Part shown: one piece after another, positions 34,452-44,940 of the stretch
Layout: every line of letters begins with the position of its first letter
How positions within the stretch are numbered: position 1 is the stretch's first letter
NCBI GenBank assembly: GCA_963736975.1
Contig: CAVTQY010000001.1
Location: forward strand, 930,001-994,000
Direction of reading: 5' to 3'
Origin: CAVTQY01 sp963736975
GTDB taxonomy: Bacteria; Pseudomonadota; Alphaproteobacteria; Acetobacterales; Acetobacteraceae
DNA length: 64,000 nucleotides
Made by a program: the position numbers and the translations under genes
The notes under the pieces: model-generated
What the model saw: the letters and a program-made list of their open reading frames with translations, nothing else
Database searches by the model: none
Told to the model about the DNA's origin: nothing

Positions 34452-34883
34452 TCAGGCCGGCATAGAAGATCCGGTGCGGTGATGATTCTGCGACCGGGCT
34501 GTGACCGCGTCTTCGTGACGGATCACTTGACGAATGAGCCGCAATGCACGGTAGCATTCGTCCGTATCTGCCGCTTCTTGAGCTTCGTCGAGTGTTTTTT
34601 GCACCAGTGCTGAGGTTGTTGCCGCCTTGAATTCCTCGATCAGCTGGCGCACCGCCTCGAGACCGCGCGCCCGTTCCTGAGCATCCCCAATGTAGGCGGA
34701 TTGCATGGCAAAGTATATGCGTCGTGCGGGGCTGTGAGCCTGGTCCGGTGTCATGATCTGTTTGCCGAACAGGAACCGCGCGTGAGCGGTGAGCTCGATC
34801 CGGCTTCTCGTTCGAAACCTGATTGGCGCTCCGTTAATGATCAGACAGTCCTCGGCTCGCAACTCCAACACCAGATGCGACAT
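34452..34883 (-). CDS. flbT: flagellin synthesis regulator FlbT
   Basis: A 143-residue FlbT: LVLELRAEDCLIINGAPIRF at the start, FLFGKQIMTPDQAHSPARRI then YFAMQSAYIG, and the helical C-terminus. FlbT binds flagellin mRNA and limits or permits its translation in alphaproteobacteria. The ATG at 34883 has GGGGAA upstream. No other flagellar gene (flaF, fliC) is in the window, so this copy is an orphan in mobile DNA. Length is normal and no shift is seen. Confidence 0.85.
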   Translation of the reverse strand: MSHLVLELRAEDCLIINGAPIRFRTRSRIELTAHARFLFGKQIMTPDQAHSPARRIYFAMQSAYIGDAQERARGLEAVRQLIEEFKAATTSALVQKTLDEAQEAADTDECYRALRLIRQVIRHEDAVTARSQNHHRTGSSMPA

Positions 34884-34889
34884 GCACAT

Positions 34890-35377
34890 TCCCCGTCACG
34901 TTCCACTCACATTCGCGTTTTAAGGTTTGTCAGGCGCGCACCCATCGAAATGTCAGACACCGGAGTTGAGGTGTGCGGGGAGCGCCAACCGGCGCTCGCC
35001 CGCTCAGATTCGAGAGAGACTGCCCCTCCGTTTTGGAGGAAGTCCAACGTATCTCTCTCAAGTAAACCACCGATGAAGCGGACGGAGTCGCAATTCCCCG
35101 CGGTCGGTGTTGGTCGGATCGTTGGCGCGTCTGGTTGTTGATCTAACGCGACCTGCCTCCGTTGAAGACCGCCTGCCAGGACGCTCTCCGGGTCTTGCTC
35201 CAGGGCAGACCGCCCGGCTGATCGGCTCCTTCAGGCCCAGGGCTCCGCCATCCTCGCGCGCAAGCTGCGCAATGATGTCGCTCCGAATCCCAGAGCCTGT
35301 TCGATGCTGCGACCCTCGCGCGGCGGGCTCCCGGAGAGAGGCTCTACGGCAAGAAGGCATCGCGCCATCACCAATCC
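34890..35377. other. no gene seen
   Basis: Only short overlapping frames. One plus-strand frame leads into the coiled-coil stretch of the TOTE remnant from about 35378. No repeat or RNA-like structure is obvious. Confidence 0.5.
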
Positions 35378-35760
35378 GAATGACATCGCGCGACAGATCG
35401 CTGCTCTGAGAAACCGTTTGGCCGCCATTGACCTTGAACGGTCGGAAATCGCCGAACAGTTGGCGCGCTGCAACGCGCGCAGGCGGAGGAAGCAGCCAAA
35501 CCGGTACCCCAGGTCTCCGCGCCCGTGACCATGGCCTCACCGAGCACCGACAAGCTCGCATTCTTTCGAACCCTTTTCCGCGGCCGGGAAGAGGTGTTTC
35601 CACGCCGGTGGGAAAACATCAACACGGGCAAGGCAGGCTATGCGCCTGTCTGTAGGAATGAGTGGATCCGGGGGGTCTGTGGCAAACCGCAAGTCAAGTG
35701 CGGAGAGTGTCCGAATCAGGCATTCATCCCCTTCGTCCGCACGTCTATCGCTCGCCTGTG
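35378..35760 (+). pseudogene. TOTE conflict-system helicase-primase, N-terminal remnant
   Basis: A coiled coil (DIARQIAALRNRLAAIDLER, EIAEQLARCNARR) is followed, after a shift near 35480-35500, by KPVPQVSAPVTMASPSTDKL, then AFFRTLFRGREEVFPRRWEN and GYAPVCRNEWIRGVCGKPQV and KCGECPNQAFIPF. This is the characteristic start of the TOTE/archaeo-eukaryotic-primase DEAD-box proteins, which are proposed anti-mobile-element (conflict) systems. The full protein has roughly a thousand residues; here everything after the zinc-binding CxxC region is missing. Confidence 0.8.
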
Positions 35761-35890
35761 GCTCGCTGTGCAGAGCCCGCTGTCGCGGCCTCGCTGTGGA
35801 AGTGTCGGATGCGGAATCTCGGCTTCGTGCGTTGGCCTGACTTGCTGCTGCCCTCTACCGTCCTCACGCAAACAGCAACGTGGGGAGCGA

Positions 35891-36079
35891 ATGGAGCTGC
35901 TGGAACTCCAACCACCGCATTATGGCGTCCGTGCCTCGGGAATCTACATCATCGACGATGAAGGAACACGCGTCATCGCCGGACCATTCCAGTCCGAAGT
36001 CACCGCGATCGACTGGATCGAGCTTCGACAGCAAGCGCTGAACGCACACCGCTGGGTCTGCCAGCCGGCAATGAGCTGA
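35891..36079 (+). CDS. small hypothetical protein (about 62 residues)
   Basis: The ATG at 35891 has GGGGAG close upstream. The protein reads MELLELQPPHYGVRASGIYI, IDDEGTRVIAGPFQSEVTAI and DWIELRQQAL. The layout (a short strand pair, a Ser-Glu-x-x-Ala-x-x-Trp-Ile helix) recalls the small proteins at 48196 and 49980, in which SE-DAAAWIE occupies the same place; the relation is distant. It lies directly after the TOTE remnant. Function unknown. Confidence 0.5.
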   Translation: MELLELQPPHYGVRASGIYIIDDEGTRVIAGPFQSEVTAIDWIELRQQALNAHRWVCQPAMS

Positions 36080-36164
36080 TCCTTGCCCGAGCCATCGCAA
36101 TCCTTACCGTCACGTCCTGACACACGGCACGGACAACGGCGATCGGCAGTCAGGGGTTTGCAGC

Positions 36165-36895
<731 letters not shown>

Positions 36896-36899
<4 letters not shown>

Positions 36900-37348
36900 C
36901 GAATACGCAGGACCAACAGAATTCAAGGATCACACATCGCATGGCATTTGCTGCAAAGAGGTCAGGCCCCCGGAAAGCTGCCGCAGCCCGCGGCGGCCGG
37001 CAGAAATCAACCGCGCCAGCGAAGAAGGCCGGCAGGCCCGGCGCACCATCTCCTGCGGGAGAGATACGGAAGCAGGCCCCTCGCAAACGCGGGCGGCCGC
37101 CGGCTTCCACACGCGCCATGCCCGCCGGCCGCAACATGGATTCGGTGATCGCGGCCCAGCTCGAAGCCATGAGCAATGATCTACAGTCCATCGCCGCTTT
37201 GCAGGACGAGATCCAAGATCTTCGCCTCGCCATCGAGACGCTCACCGAGCGAGTCGACGAACTCCTCGGGACCATGCGGGGCTCGGATGAGTCTCACGTC
37301 AATGACGAAGACGCAGGCACCGCAGCCGAAGATTCAGGCATTCCCTGA
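36896..37348 (+). CDS. basic AT-hook-like protein with C-terminal coiled coil
   Basis: A 150-residue protein. Residues 20-80 are rich in Lys, Arg, Ala and Pro and include KAGRPGAP and RKRGRPPAST, matches to the AT-hook core GRP. Residues 85-125 (IAAQLEAMSNDLQSIAALQD...) form a coiled coil, and the tail is acidic. This looks like a DNA-binding architectural protein. The ATG at 36896 overlaps the SDR stop; the ATG at 36941 is an alternative. It is followed by HU and TraD, so a role in plasmid or element DNA structure is a fair inference. Confidence 0.6.
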
Positions 37349-37392
37349 CGCCCATCGATTTTCGAAGCCGCTTCCACGCACGGAGAGACTGA

Positions 37393-37854
37393 ATGAACGG
37401 CACGGAGCTGATTGACCGTATTGCCGCCGAGCACGACGTCTCCAAGGAGCAGGCGCGCCGGATTCTCGACAGCGCGTTTACCGCGATCACCGCAGCCGCG
37501 GTTCGCGGCGAGGAAGTCGCGCTCAGCGGCTTCGGCCGCTTCAAGGTGACCGATCGCGCCGAACGGCAGGAGCGTAATCCCGCTACCGGCGAAGCGATTA
37601 CCATTGCCGCTTCCAGAAAGTTGAGCCTCACGGCCGCCAAGATCGTCCGCGACGCGGCTGAACGCGCCGGCAGGCGAGAACACCGCAGCGGCAGCCTGAG
37701 TTACCCAGTCTCCGATCCACCAACGCCGAGGAACCGATCATGGTCCGTTCGCTGGCCGAGCGTCTGCGCGCGCATGAACAACAGAAGGCCCGGCTCGCCG
37801 AGCAGGAAGCCAAGCTCAAAACCGCCGAGCGCAAGGCCCGCACGCGACGGCTGA
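37393..37854 (+). CDS. HU-family DNA-binding protein with run-on C-terminus
   Basis: Residues 1-92 are a full HU/IHF protein: MNGTELIDRIAAEHDVSKEQ, EEVALSGFGRFKVTDRA, and the DNA arm ERQERNPATGEAITIAAS ending KLSLTAAKIVRDA. HU bends and packs DNA. Normal HU ends here; this frame continues another 60 residues of Ser/Pro/Arg-rich sequence, overlapping the start of traD by 115 bp. A lost stop or a one-base shift is likely. Confidence 0.85.
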   Translation: MNGTELIDRIAAEHDVSKEQARRILDSAFTAITAAAVRGEEVALSGFGRFKVTDRAERQERNPATGEAITIAASRKLSLTAAKIVRDAAERAGRREHRSGSLSYPVSDPPTPRNRSWSVRWPSVCARMNNRRPGSPSRKPSSKPPSARPARDG

Positions 37855-38252
37855 TCGAAGCCGGCGGCTTGGTCGACAAGGCTGGGCTGCTCGACCTCGA
37901 TGCCAATGCGCTCTACGGCGCGCTGCTCTCATTGCGTGAGGGCACCGGCGACAAGAAACAGGTCGAGCAATGGGCCGCGCTCGGCGGCCGGGCCTTCGCC
38001 CGCGAGGCGCGGCAGCGCGATGAAGGCAAGGAAGCCATCGTGCTCGCCTTCCCCGCCGCCCTTGCCAAGGATGCGACCACGCCGCTCCAGGCCGCCGGTT
38101 TCCGCTTCGACAAGGTGCTGCAGCACTGGGAAGGACTCGCCCGCTACACCGAGGCGCAGACGCTCGCAAAGGCGCATGGCGGATCAGCCCGGCGGGTGAC
38201 GCCCCCTGCCCCGCCTCCGCCGGCAGCCGCGCTCGACGCCGCGGCGGAGTAA
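37740..38252 (+). CDS. traD: conjugal transfer protein TraD
   Basis: A 170-residue protein with a charged helical N-terminus (RLRAHEQQKARLAEQEAKL), then RKARTRRLIEAGGLVDKAGL and LDLDANALYGALLSL, the conserved core of the small TraD proteins encoded beside traA/traG in Agrobacterium-type transfer regions. A Pro/Ala-rich tail ends the frame. These help DNA transfer; the mechanism is not well known. The relaxase gene expected next to it is absent, cut off by IS256 debris. Confidence 0.75.
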   Translation: MVRSLAERLRAHEQQKARLAEQEAKLKTAERKARTRRLIEAGGLVDKAGLLDLDANALYGALLSLREGTGDKKQVEQWAALGGRAFAREARQRDEGKEAIVLAFPAALAKDATTPLQAAGFRFDKVLQHWEGLARYTEAQTLAKAHGGSARRVTPPAPPPPAAALDAAAE

Positions 38253-38301
38253 TGGCTTTCCGCCGATTGCTTGGGGAACGGCCGGCAGTCTGATCCCATC
38301 C

Positions 38302-38723
38302 ATGCGCTGCCTGTTTCTCGTCCTCGCGCTGCTGGCGCGCGCGGGTGCTGTCCGCGCCGACACGCTCGCCGATCTGCGCCAGCTCTCGTCCACCATTCCC
38401 GGCTGCGTCAACGCATGGGGACCGGTCGATACCGGCGAGCCGACCTGCGAGGGCAAGGCGGCTCTGGCGCAATGGAACATGCAGGCCGCCGCCATCGACA
38501 CGGCGCGCGAGGTCCTGGTGCATGCAATCCAGCTGCCGGTGGAGCGAACCGGTCCGCAAACGGTCATCGATGCACTGAACCGATGCGCCGCGGCGGCCGG
38601 TGCCCTGGCGCGGCTCTATCATCCGGCACCGCGTAGGGATTTCGTCCGACGTGCTGCCTGGATGCGGCCCTGGTTCGTGCGCCAGAAGCAGGTTCCGGCC
38701 TCGATTGGGGACGGCTTCCGGGC
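38302..38723 (+). pseudogene. exported hypothetical protein truncated by IS256 debris
   Basis: Starts with a signal peptide (MRCLFLVLALLARAGAVRAD) and a Cys pair (GCVNAWGPVDTGEPTCEG), then helical sequence to about residue 105. At 38724 the DNA becomes identical to the IS256 element, so the native C-terminus is lost. It follows traD by 49 bp on the same strand, in the position of a transfer-region periplasmic protein. Family not recognised. Confidence 0.55.
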
Positions 38724-39227
38724 CGGGTCGAGATACCCTGCACGTAGGATTCCTGGATCACTGCGGTCAGCGCCTTCTCAGCCATCCGGCGCGGTTCCAG
38801 GAAGCCGGGGAAGTAGCTGCCCTTCCGAAGCTTGGGAACACGCAGCTCGACCGTTCCAGCTCGCGTCTGCCAGTCGCGGTCGCGATAGCCGTTACGATGG
38901 TTCACACGGTCTTCGCTGCGTTCGCCATGGCCAGCGCCGCACAGCGTCTCGGCCTCCAGCTCCATCAGCCGCTGCGCGGCGAAGCCGATCATCTCGCGCA
39001 GCAATGTCGTGTCGGAACCCTTCTCCAAAAGCTCGCGAAGGGCGATCTTGTCGTCGGTCATCGTGGTGATCTCCAAGATCAGAGTTGCGAGTTCGCAACC
39101 CAACCCTACCGAGGAGCACCGCGGTGACCACCGCTGTGGATAAGTGGCCTGCCTACGCCAAACTCTTGGCGGTCGCTTTGGCAGGCCACTTACCCACAGC
39201 TCCTACACCACTACAGGGGACACGACC
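38724..39227 (-). mobile_element. IS256 fragment, terminal ~0.5 kb
   Basis: Practically identical to 56723-57226 of the IS256 element (I see one difference, at 39158). It carries the first 112 or so residues of the transposase (MTDDKIALRELLEKGS... from 39061) and the right end with its inverted repeat. The internal end at 38724 is abrupt, so this is a truncated copy, recent enough to remain identical. Confidence 0.85.
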
Positions 39228-39509
39228 ACCCGGAACTGACCCCGCAGCGTCGCAGTTTTCGACGATGCTTGGCGGCCCAACCTGGACAAGCATAGCGCCG
39301 TGCTCGGTCTCGTCCAGGACGAGCCGGCGCTGCGCGCCGGTGCCGCAAGCGGCATCCTGGACAAGGCCTGCGCGCGGCGCTCTGCCGGAGGCAGGTCGGC
39401 TCCAAGGAATGGTCCTCTTGATCTCACCAAGGAATGCAATCTGGATCTTGGGTCCGGACAGGCTACATCCGAAGCCACGACAACATCCCCTCCTGAGGCA
39501 ACACAGGGG

Positions 39510-40690
39510 TCAGTTCCGGACGTCGCTTGACATGGCCGATATAAGCAATTGATCAAGCGCCTCGGCCGGTGTTTTCCAGGCAAGCGTCTTTCGAGGCCGG
39601 GAGTTGAGCGTGGCCGCCACGGCCGCAATCTCGTCGGCGCTAGGCATGCTGAGATCGGTGCCTTTTGGAAAATACTGGCGCAGGAGTCCGTTGGTGTTCT
39701 CGTTGGTGCCGCGCTGCCATGGGCTGTGAGGATCGCAGAAATAGACCTGGATGCCAGCGTCGATCTTCAGGCGTGCGTGCTGAGCCATCTCAGCTCCTTG
39801 ATCCCAAGTGAGCGACCGACGCAGTTGCTCAGGCAAGGTGATAATCGTTTGTGCAATGGCGTCGCACACTGCCTCGGCACCATGTCCGGCGAGTGCGGGT
39901 CCGTTCCTCACGCGAGCCTCGTGGCCATGGCCCATCATGCGCGGCAGGTGCAGCAGCAGAGTGAAGCGCGTCATGCGCTCTACCAGGGTGCCGATCGCGG
40001 AACTGCCGAGACCCACGATGAGGTCCCCTTCCCAGTGGCCCGGCACCGCCCGATCAACTGCCTCCGCCGGACGTTGGCTGATCATGATCTCGGGAGAGAT
40101 GAAGGTCTTGCCCCGCCCGCGCGTACGCGCTCTCGGTATCCGCAACGCTCGCCCGGTACGCAAGCAGGCCGTCAGCTCGCGGCGCAATGCGCCACGACTT
40201 TGAACGAACAGCGCTTGATAGATGGCTTCATGGCTGACGCGCATAGTCTCATTGTCCGGGAAGTCGACCGGCAGGCGGCGAGCAATCTGCTCCGGGCTCC
40301 AGGCGTTTGCCCACCGCCGATGCTTTCGCGGTCCACGCCGCCGGCCTTTCCAGCGCACAGCCGGGCCGGGAACCGGAGCCCCACTCGGAGCCACCACGAC
40401 CCCTGCCAATCGTTCCTCCACATAAGTTCGCAGTGCCGCGTTGAGCGCAAGCTTCGCCTGCTTGGGGCGGCGAGCAGATCGCTCGGCATGCCATTGCGCT
40501 GTCGTACAGCCTGCGACATACCAGCTTGGACCGCGGCATCCTCACTCGCCATGCCTGCCGCGATTGCCGCCCAGAACCGGCGCTGCTCATCTCGTCCTGC
40601 CACCACCGGGCGACCTGGCGATAACAATGGCGCCCGACCAGACCGATCCGAACGCCGCCTGCGCCTCGTCATCGCAACTCCTCCTTCAAG
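39510..40690 (-). pseudogene. IS30-family transposase with internal deletion
   Basis: The C-terminal two-thirds are open from 40421 to 39510 and hold the DDE residues in GHWEGDLIVGLG, LTWDQGAEMA and QRGTNENTNGLLRQYF. The N-terminus is in another frame (EQRRFWAAIAAGMASEDAAV) and jumps directly to the segment that normally follows the second helix-turn-helix, so about 60 residues are missing. The 280 bp between it and the IS256 fragment hold no gene. Confidence 0.8.
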
Positions 40691-40709
40691 GTGTTGCGAC
40701 AACCATTTG

Positions 40710-41330
40710 AGTCCAGCCTGCGAGCCGCGATCGGAATGGTGTATGCAGCCGCGTGGTGGCTGGCGCGTCGCGATCGCCGCCTTCAACGCGGTCAGGGCCA
40801 GTCGCGCGTCGATGGACCGGCCGATGGCGTAGCCGACGACGCGGCGCGACCAGGCGTCCAGAATGATCGCCACGTAAGCAAACCCGTTCGGTATTGCGAC
40901 GTAGGTGCGACGTAGGTCAGATCCGCCACCCAGAGCTGGTCGCGGCCGCTCGGCGTCATGTCCTTTGCGAGGTCGGGGAAGATCGGGCCACCATGGTCGC
41001 TGTCGTCGTGGCGACAAAGCGCCGTCGGATCGTTGGCTGTAGCCCATGTGCACGCATCAGCCGCCGGATCCGCTTGTGATTGGCGACCACCCCTTGTTGC
41101 CGCAACGCGGCGCGCACGCGACGCCAGCCGTAGGCCTCGAACTCATTGCAAATGGCGGTGATCGCCCCGAGCAGCGCGGCGTCATCCAATCGGGACACTG
41201 GCGTTTCATAATAAGTAGAACGTGCGATGCCCATCAGCCCGCATCCCCGCGCGATGGACATGCCGCGGGGCCGGCGATCACAGATGTAGTCCCGCTTCTC
41301 GGCCGCGGTGCGGAGCGTAGCGCCCCCTTT
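40710..41330 (-). pseudogene. IS3-family transposase OrfB, truncated
   Basis: The readable order is YICDRRPRGMSIARGCGLMG, GWRRVRAALRQQGVVANHKR, then, after a shift, TYVAIPNGFAYVAIILDAWS and IHHSDRGSQ. An 11-bp tandem duplication (GCGACGTAGGT) near 40895-40915 contributes to the shift. The catalytic Glu region is missing; the sequence after DRGSQ belongs to the IS30 element, which probably removed it. Confidence 0.8.
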
Positions 41331-41583
41331 AGAAACTCGAGTTCCAGTGCCTGCTACCGACGAGCCGCTCCAGAGCCGCTATCCGCGCCTCATATTCCTG
41401 GAGCGTGGCGGCCGCCGCGGCATCGTTGTCGAACGCGCCCGCCTCGTACCTTCCGACCCAGATACGGATCAGGTTGCGGGAGATATCATGTCGCTTCGCC
41501 AGGCCGTGCAGGGTCTCGCCGCCCAGGAACTCCTGGGCCACCTGCCGCTTGAACTCAACGCTGTGGGATCGGTGCTTCACCAT
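41329..41583 (-). CDS. IS3-family transposase OrfA
   Basis: An 84-residue helix-turn-helix protein: HSVEFKRQVAQEFLGGETLH, GLAKRHDISRNLIRIWVGRY and a C-terminal leucine-zipper-like EYEARIAALERLVG. This is the standard first frame of an IS3 element, overlapping OrfB. It is intact but its OrfB is not. Confidence 0.85.
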   Translation of the reverse strand: MVKHRSHSVEFKRQVAQEFLGGETLHGLAKRHDISRNLIRIWVGRYEAGAFDNDAAAAATLQEYEARIAALERLVGSRHWNSSF

Positions 41584-41969
41584 GGGCTTTCATCCTTCGA
41601 AAGCCCGGCAGCCCGGTCAATTCACCGCCGCCGATCTGTCCGGCCCCGGGGGCCCACTCCATATCGGCGTCGAAAATTGACCCACCTTCGGGAGCTCTCG
41701 GCGGTGGTGTGCAGAGAGCCTGGGGTTGGCGGGACCCGGGCATCGAGCTCGTTTCCTTAAGCTTAAGGAAAGCCCTTAGTTCGAACCCGCCGGAGGCGTG
41801 GTCGAAACCGTTGGGACGCCCTTCGTCCCGACAACCCCCGGCGGCCACGGCGCGCAGGGGCGGTCAAGGGATGAAACCGCGTGGCGCGCGCTTCGCGCGC
41901 GTCCCTTGACCGAACCGAGCACCGTGGCACTTCCGGGTATCGGCTGAAGCAGGAAGCTCGGGACAAACC
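41584..41969. other. no gene; junction DNA with a strong hairpin
   Basis: Between the IS3 and IS21 remnants. GGTCAAGGGA (41862-41871) pairs with TCCCTTGACC (41902-41911), with an inner GCGCGCG/CGCGCGC stem, and CTTAAGCTTAAG occurs near 41757-41768. Either may be the end of a lost element or a transcription terminator. Confidence 0.55.
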
Positions 41970-42400
41970 TCAGGTGCGGTTCTTGAACCGCCAGCTTTCG
42001 TTGCCGATCTCGATAATGTCGCAGTGGTGGGTCAAACGGTCGAGCAGCGCGGTTGTCATCTTGGCGTCGCTAAATACCGAAGGCCAGTCGGCAAAGGCGA
42101 GATTCGTCGTGAGTATGATCGAGGTCCGCTCGTACAGCCGGCTGATCAGATGAAACAACAATTGTCCGCCCGTTTGCGCGAACGGCAGATATCCGAGCTC
42201 GTCGAGGATAATGAGATCAAGCCGGGTCAAGCGATCGGCGATGCGCCCCTGCCGCCCCTCGCGGGTCTCAGCCTCGAGCCGGTTCGCCAGGTCGATCGCG
42301 GTGTAGAACCGGCCTCGCGCGCCACCTCGGATGGAACTGCGGGCGATGGCGACCGATAAGTGCGTCTGGCCAGTACCCCGATCGCCAGTGGCCCGCGCCT
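41970..42400 (-). pseudogene. IS21 helper ATPase IstB, N-terminally truncated
   Basis: The frame holds the Walker A region in altered form (RGTGQTHLSVAIA for the usual GTGKTHL), Walker B in LDLIILDELGYLPFAQ, and the C-terminal LLDRLTHHCDIIEIGNESWR. The first third of IstB is replaced by TraG sequence on the opposite strand from about 42400. IstA is absent. The Lys-to-Gln change alone would disable ATP hydrolysis. Confidence 0.8.
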
Positions 42401-43860
42401 TCTGCAGGGTCGGCTGGGGCGTCTCTGGGCCTCCCTCTTCGCGCCCCCTTCCCGCCAGACGCATGGCTCGGCCCGCTTCGGCGCAGCACAGGACGCTGCC
42501 GCTGCGCGCCACCTGGCGCCGGTCGCACCGCGAGATGCTTTTGTCCTCGGCACCCTCCGCAATGCACCGCGCGAGCGCGATCCGCGGTTCCATCGGGACG
42601 GGCATGTTCTGACCTGCGCCTCGACCGGGGCCGGCAAGGGAATCGGCGCCGTCATTCCCAACCTACTCGATTATCCGGGCTCCGCCTTCGTGCTCGACAT
42701 CAAGGGCGAGAATTATGCCGTCACCGCCCGTGCCCGGCGCGACGCCGGCCAGGATGTCTTCCTGATCGATCCGTTCGGCATCACCGGCGTCCCCGGGCAG
42801 GCGACGAACTGGCTCGATGCGCTCGATCTGAACGATCCGGACGTGGTGAGTCTGGCCGGCGCGCTCGCCGACATGCTGGTGGCCCGCGCCGGCGAGGAAA
42901 GCGATCCGCACTGGAGCGATACCGCCCGCGAGATGCTGCGCGGTCTGCTCGTCCATGTCGCCGGCCTGCCGGAGCAGCGGCGCAGCATGGCCGAACTGCG
43001 CCGCATCGTCACCGCAACCGAGGACGATCTGGCGGCAACGCTCGCCGACATGCTCGCCGATCCCGCGCGCGGCCAACACCTGCCCGCGCGTGCCGCGACG
43101 GCGCATCTGAACCGCCCGGAGCGCGAGCGCGGCTCGGTCCTCTCCACCGTCGTGCGGCACACCTCATGGCTGGGCTATCCGCGCCTCTGCACAGTGCTGG
43201 GGCGGAGTGATTTCGCGCTGCGCGATTTCAAGCGCCGGCCGATGACCTTCTATCTCGCCATCCCGCCCCGACCGGCTCCATGCCTGCCTCGGCTTCGTGC
43301 GCGGCTTCATCGGCCTCGCCCTCGATGCCGTCACCGCCACGCCGGGCAAACCGGCGTACCGCGTCGCCTTCTTCCTCGATGAGTTCGGCCAGCTCGGGCG
43401 CATGGATCGGCTGGCGGACAGCATCACCCTGCTGCGCGGCTACGGCGTCCAGCTCTGGCTGTTCGTGCAGGACCTCTCGCAGCTCAAGGCCGTCTATCCC
43501 CGCTGGCAGAGCTTCATGGCCAACACCGGCAGTTCTTCGGCACCGCCGATTACGACATCCCCCGCTACATTTCCGACGCGCTCGGGCGGCAGACCATCAG
43601 CTTCGAGACCAGCTCCCGCTCCTACCAGGAAGGGCGAGGGTTCCAGCCGGGTACGCACTCGTCGGGTCTGGGCGAGCATCTGCAGAGCCGTCCGCTGTTG
43701 ACGCCGGATGAGGTCATGCGGCTTGGCCCGTCGCGGCCCATCGTCAATGATCGCCGGCGAGCCGCCCTGGCTCCTCGACCGCATCAACTAGCTCACAGAC
43801 CCCGCTTACGTCGGACGCTTCGATTCCAATCCAAAGCATATGGAAGTTGCGGCGGAACGA
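42401..43860 (+). pseudogene. traG: conjugal coupling protein TraG/VirD4, decayed
   Basis: Walker A is visible in ASTGAGKGIGAVIPNLL, followed by SAFVLDIKGENYAVTARARR and MLRGLLVHVAGL. A shift near 43265 leads to GFIGLALDAVTATPGKPAYR and Walker B FFLDEFGQLGRMDRLAD; another near 43525 leads to YDIPRYISDALGRQTISFET and LLTPDEVMRLGPSRPI. A stop interrupts the end (LDRIN then stop). The N-terminal membrane part is missing, replaced by IS21 DNA. Coupling proteins link the relaxosome to the type IV secretion channel; this copy cannot work as read. Confidence 0.85.
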
Positions 43861-44046
43861 TGACGAATCGCCCGACCGGCCCTGGCAGCAGGTCATAGGG
43901 GCTCAATTCAAACGCGGTCCTCTTGGTTCCGGAAAATCTTGAGCGGTGGCCCCGGGCACATCTCGCCGGCTACCCTGCCAATAAACACCGTCACCGGAAA
44001 GGAACTGTGTTGGCTCCGGCGGAAACAGTCACCAAAGGAGAGAGCC

Positions 44047-44460
44047 ATGCGACGCCTACATCTCCTGAAACTAGCCGTGTTATGCGGGACTCTTGCTGCA
44101 ACTGTGCCGGCATACGCTAAGAATGTGGATCAGGGTGCCCTGATCGTGCGCGACGCGCGGCCACAACGGACGCCAATTACCGCAATCAGGAAAAGGACAT
44201 AAACGGCAAGCTGGGAGGTGTCTCGGCGCTTTGCACGGCAAATCCGAAGCAACGGAATTGGACCAACGCACAGGATCTGGTTGCTACGGACAACACCCGC
44301 ACCTGGGATACCACCTTTGGGACCGCGCAGGTTTCCGCGATCGTCAACAATGGCGGCAACGTTGTCGCCGACCCGCTGAAGAACAACCCGAGCCACTGCC
44401 TGATCAATGGGCTGACGGTGCCGAAGATCGGCGGGTTGTCATGCCGCGGATTGAGCTTTC
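44047..44460 (+). pseudogene. exported protein of unknown family, one frameshift
   Basis: The ATG at 44047 has AAAGGAGAG upstream and opens a clear signal peptide (MRRLHLLKLAVLCGTLAATV then PAYAK). After about 38 codons the frame shifts by one near 44160 and continues TDANYRNQEKDINGKLGGVS, then NWTNAQDLVATDNTRTWDTT and LTVPKIGGLSCRGLSF. The two parts read as a single secreted protein rich in Asn and Thr. No family is recognised. Confidence 0.5.
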
Positions 44461-44466
44461 GCCACC

Positions 44467-44940
44467 ATGAGCAAGCGTGTCTATCGCGCCGACCCCGAAA
44501 TCTTCCTGTCCAACGCGCACGAATTGGCGCGCGCAAGCAGGTCATCTGCGAGCAGCACGGCATCATCGGCGTGTTTCCCGCCAACGAACAGTATCCCTGT
44601 GATCCGACTCTGGCCCTGGCCCGAGCGCCAACTCGGCTCCGCTTACGAGATGGGCTTCATGCGTGCGCTCGGGGGCCGATTTTCGCTTATTCCAATGACG
44701 ACCGGCCGTTCCTCGATCGGGTCGCTGCCTTTTGCGATAGGGTCGTGCGCGTCCGCACGACTGGGGAACACGAAGATCCGGACGGCATGGCCATCGAGCC
44801 TTCACGCTGCATGACAACCTTATGCTGGTCGGTGGCATCATCGTCTCCGGTGGTTTGTTGATCGTCGAGCCCGGCGCCTGGGCCGAACGCTTCACGTCAC
44901 TCGACGCGTTCGAGCGGCTGTGTCGTACACGCAGCGACGG
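44467..44940 (+). pseudogene. nucleoside 2-deoxyribosyltransferase remnant
   Basis: Pieces from three frames give the family order: MSKRVYRADPEIFLSNAHEL (normally RVYLAGPEVF), GARKQVICEQHGIIGVFPAN, SAYEMGFMRALGG with the catalytic Glu, PIFAYSNDDRPFLDRVAAFC and DGMAIEP plus LHDNLMLVGG. Such enzymes exchange bases on deoxynucleosides and are frequent on mobile elements and phages. At least three shifts are needed, so it is dead as read. Confidence 0.75.

Noticed and set aside
35378..35760. Functional TOTE defence system
   Set aside because: Only the N-terminal region remains; no helicase, primase or nuclease domain follows.
39549..40832. 427-codon plus-strand frame
   Set aside because: Antisense to the IS30 and IS3 transposases, whose catalytic motifs are clear on the minus strand.
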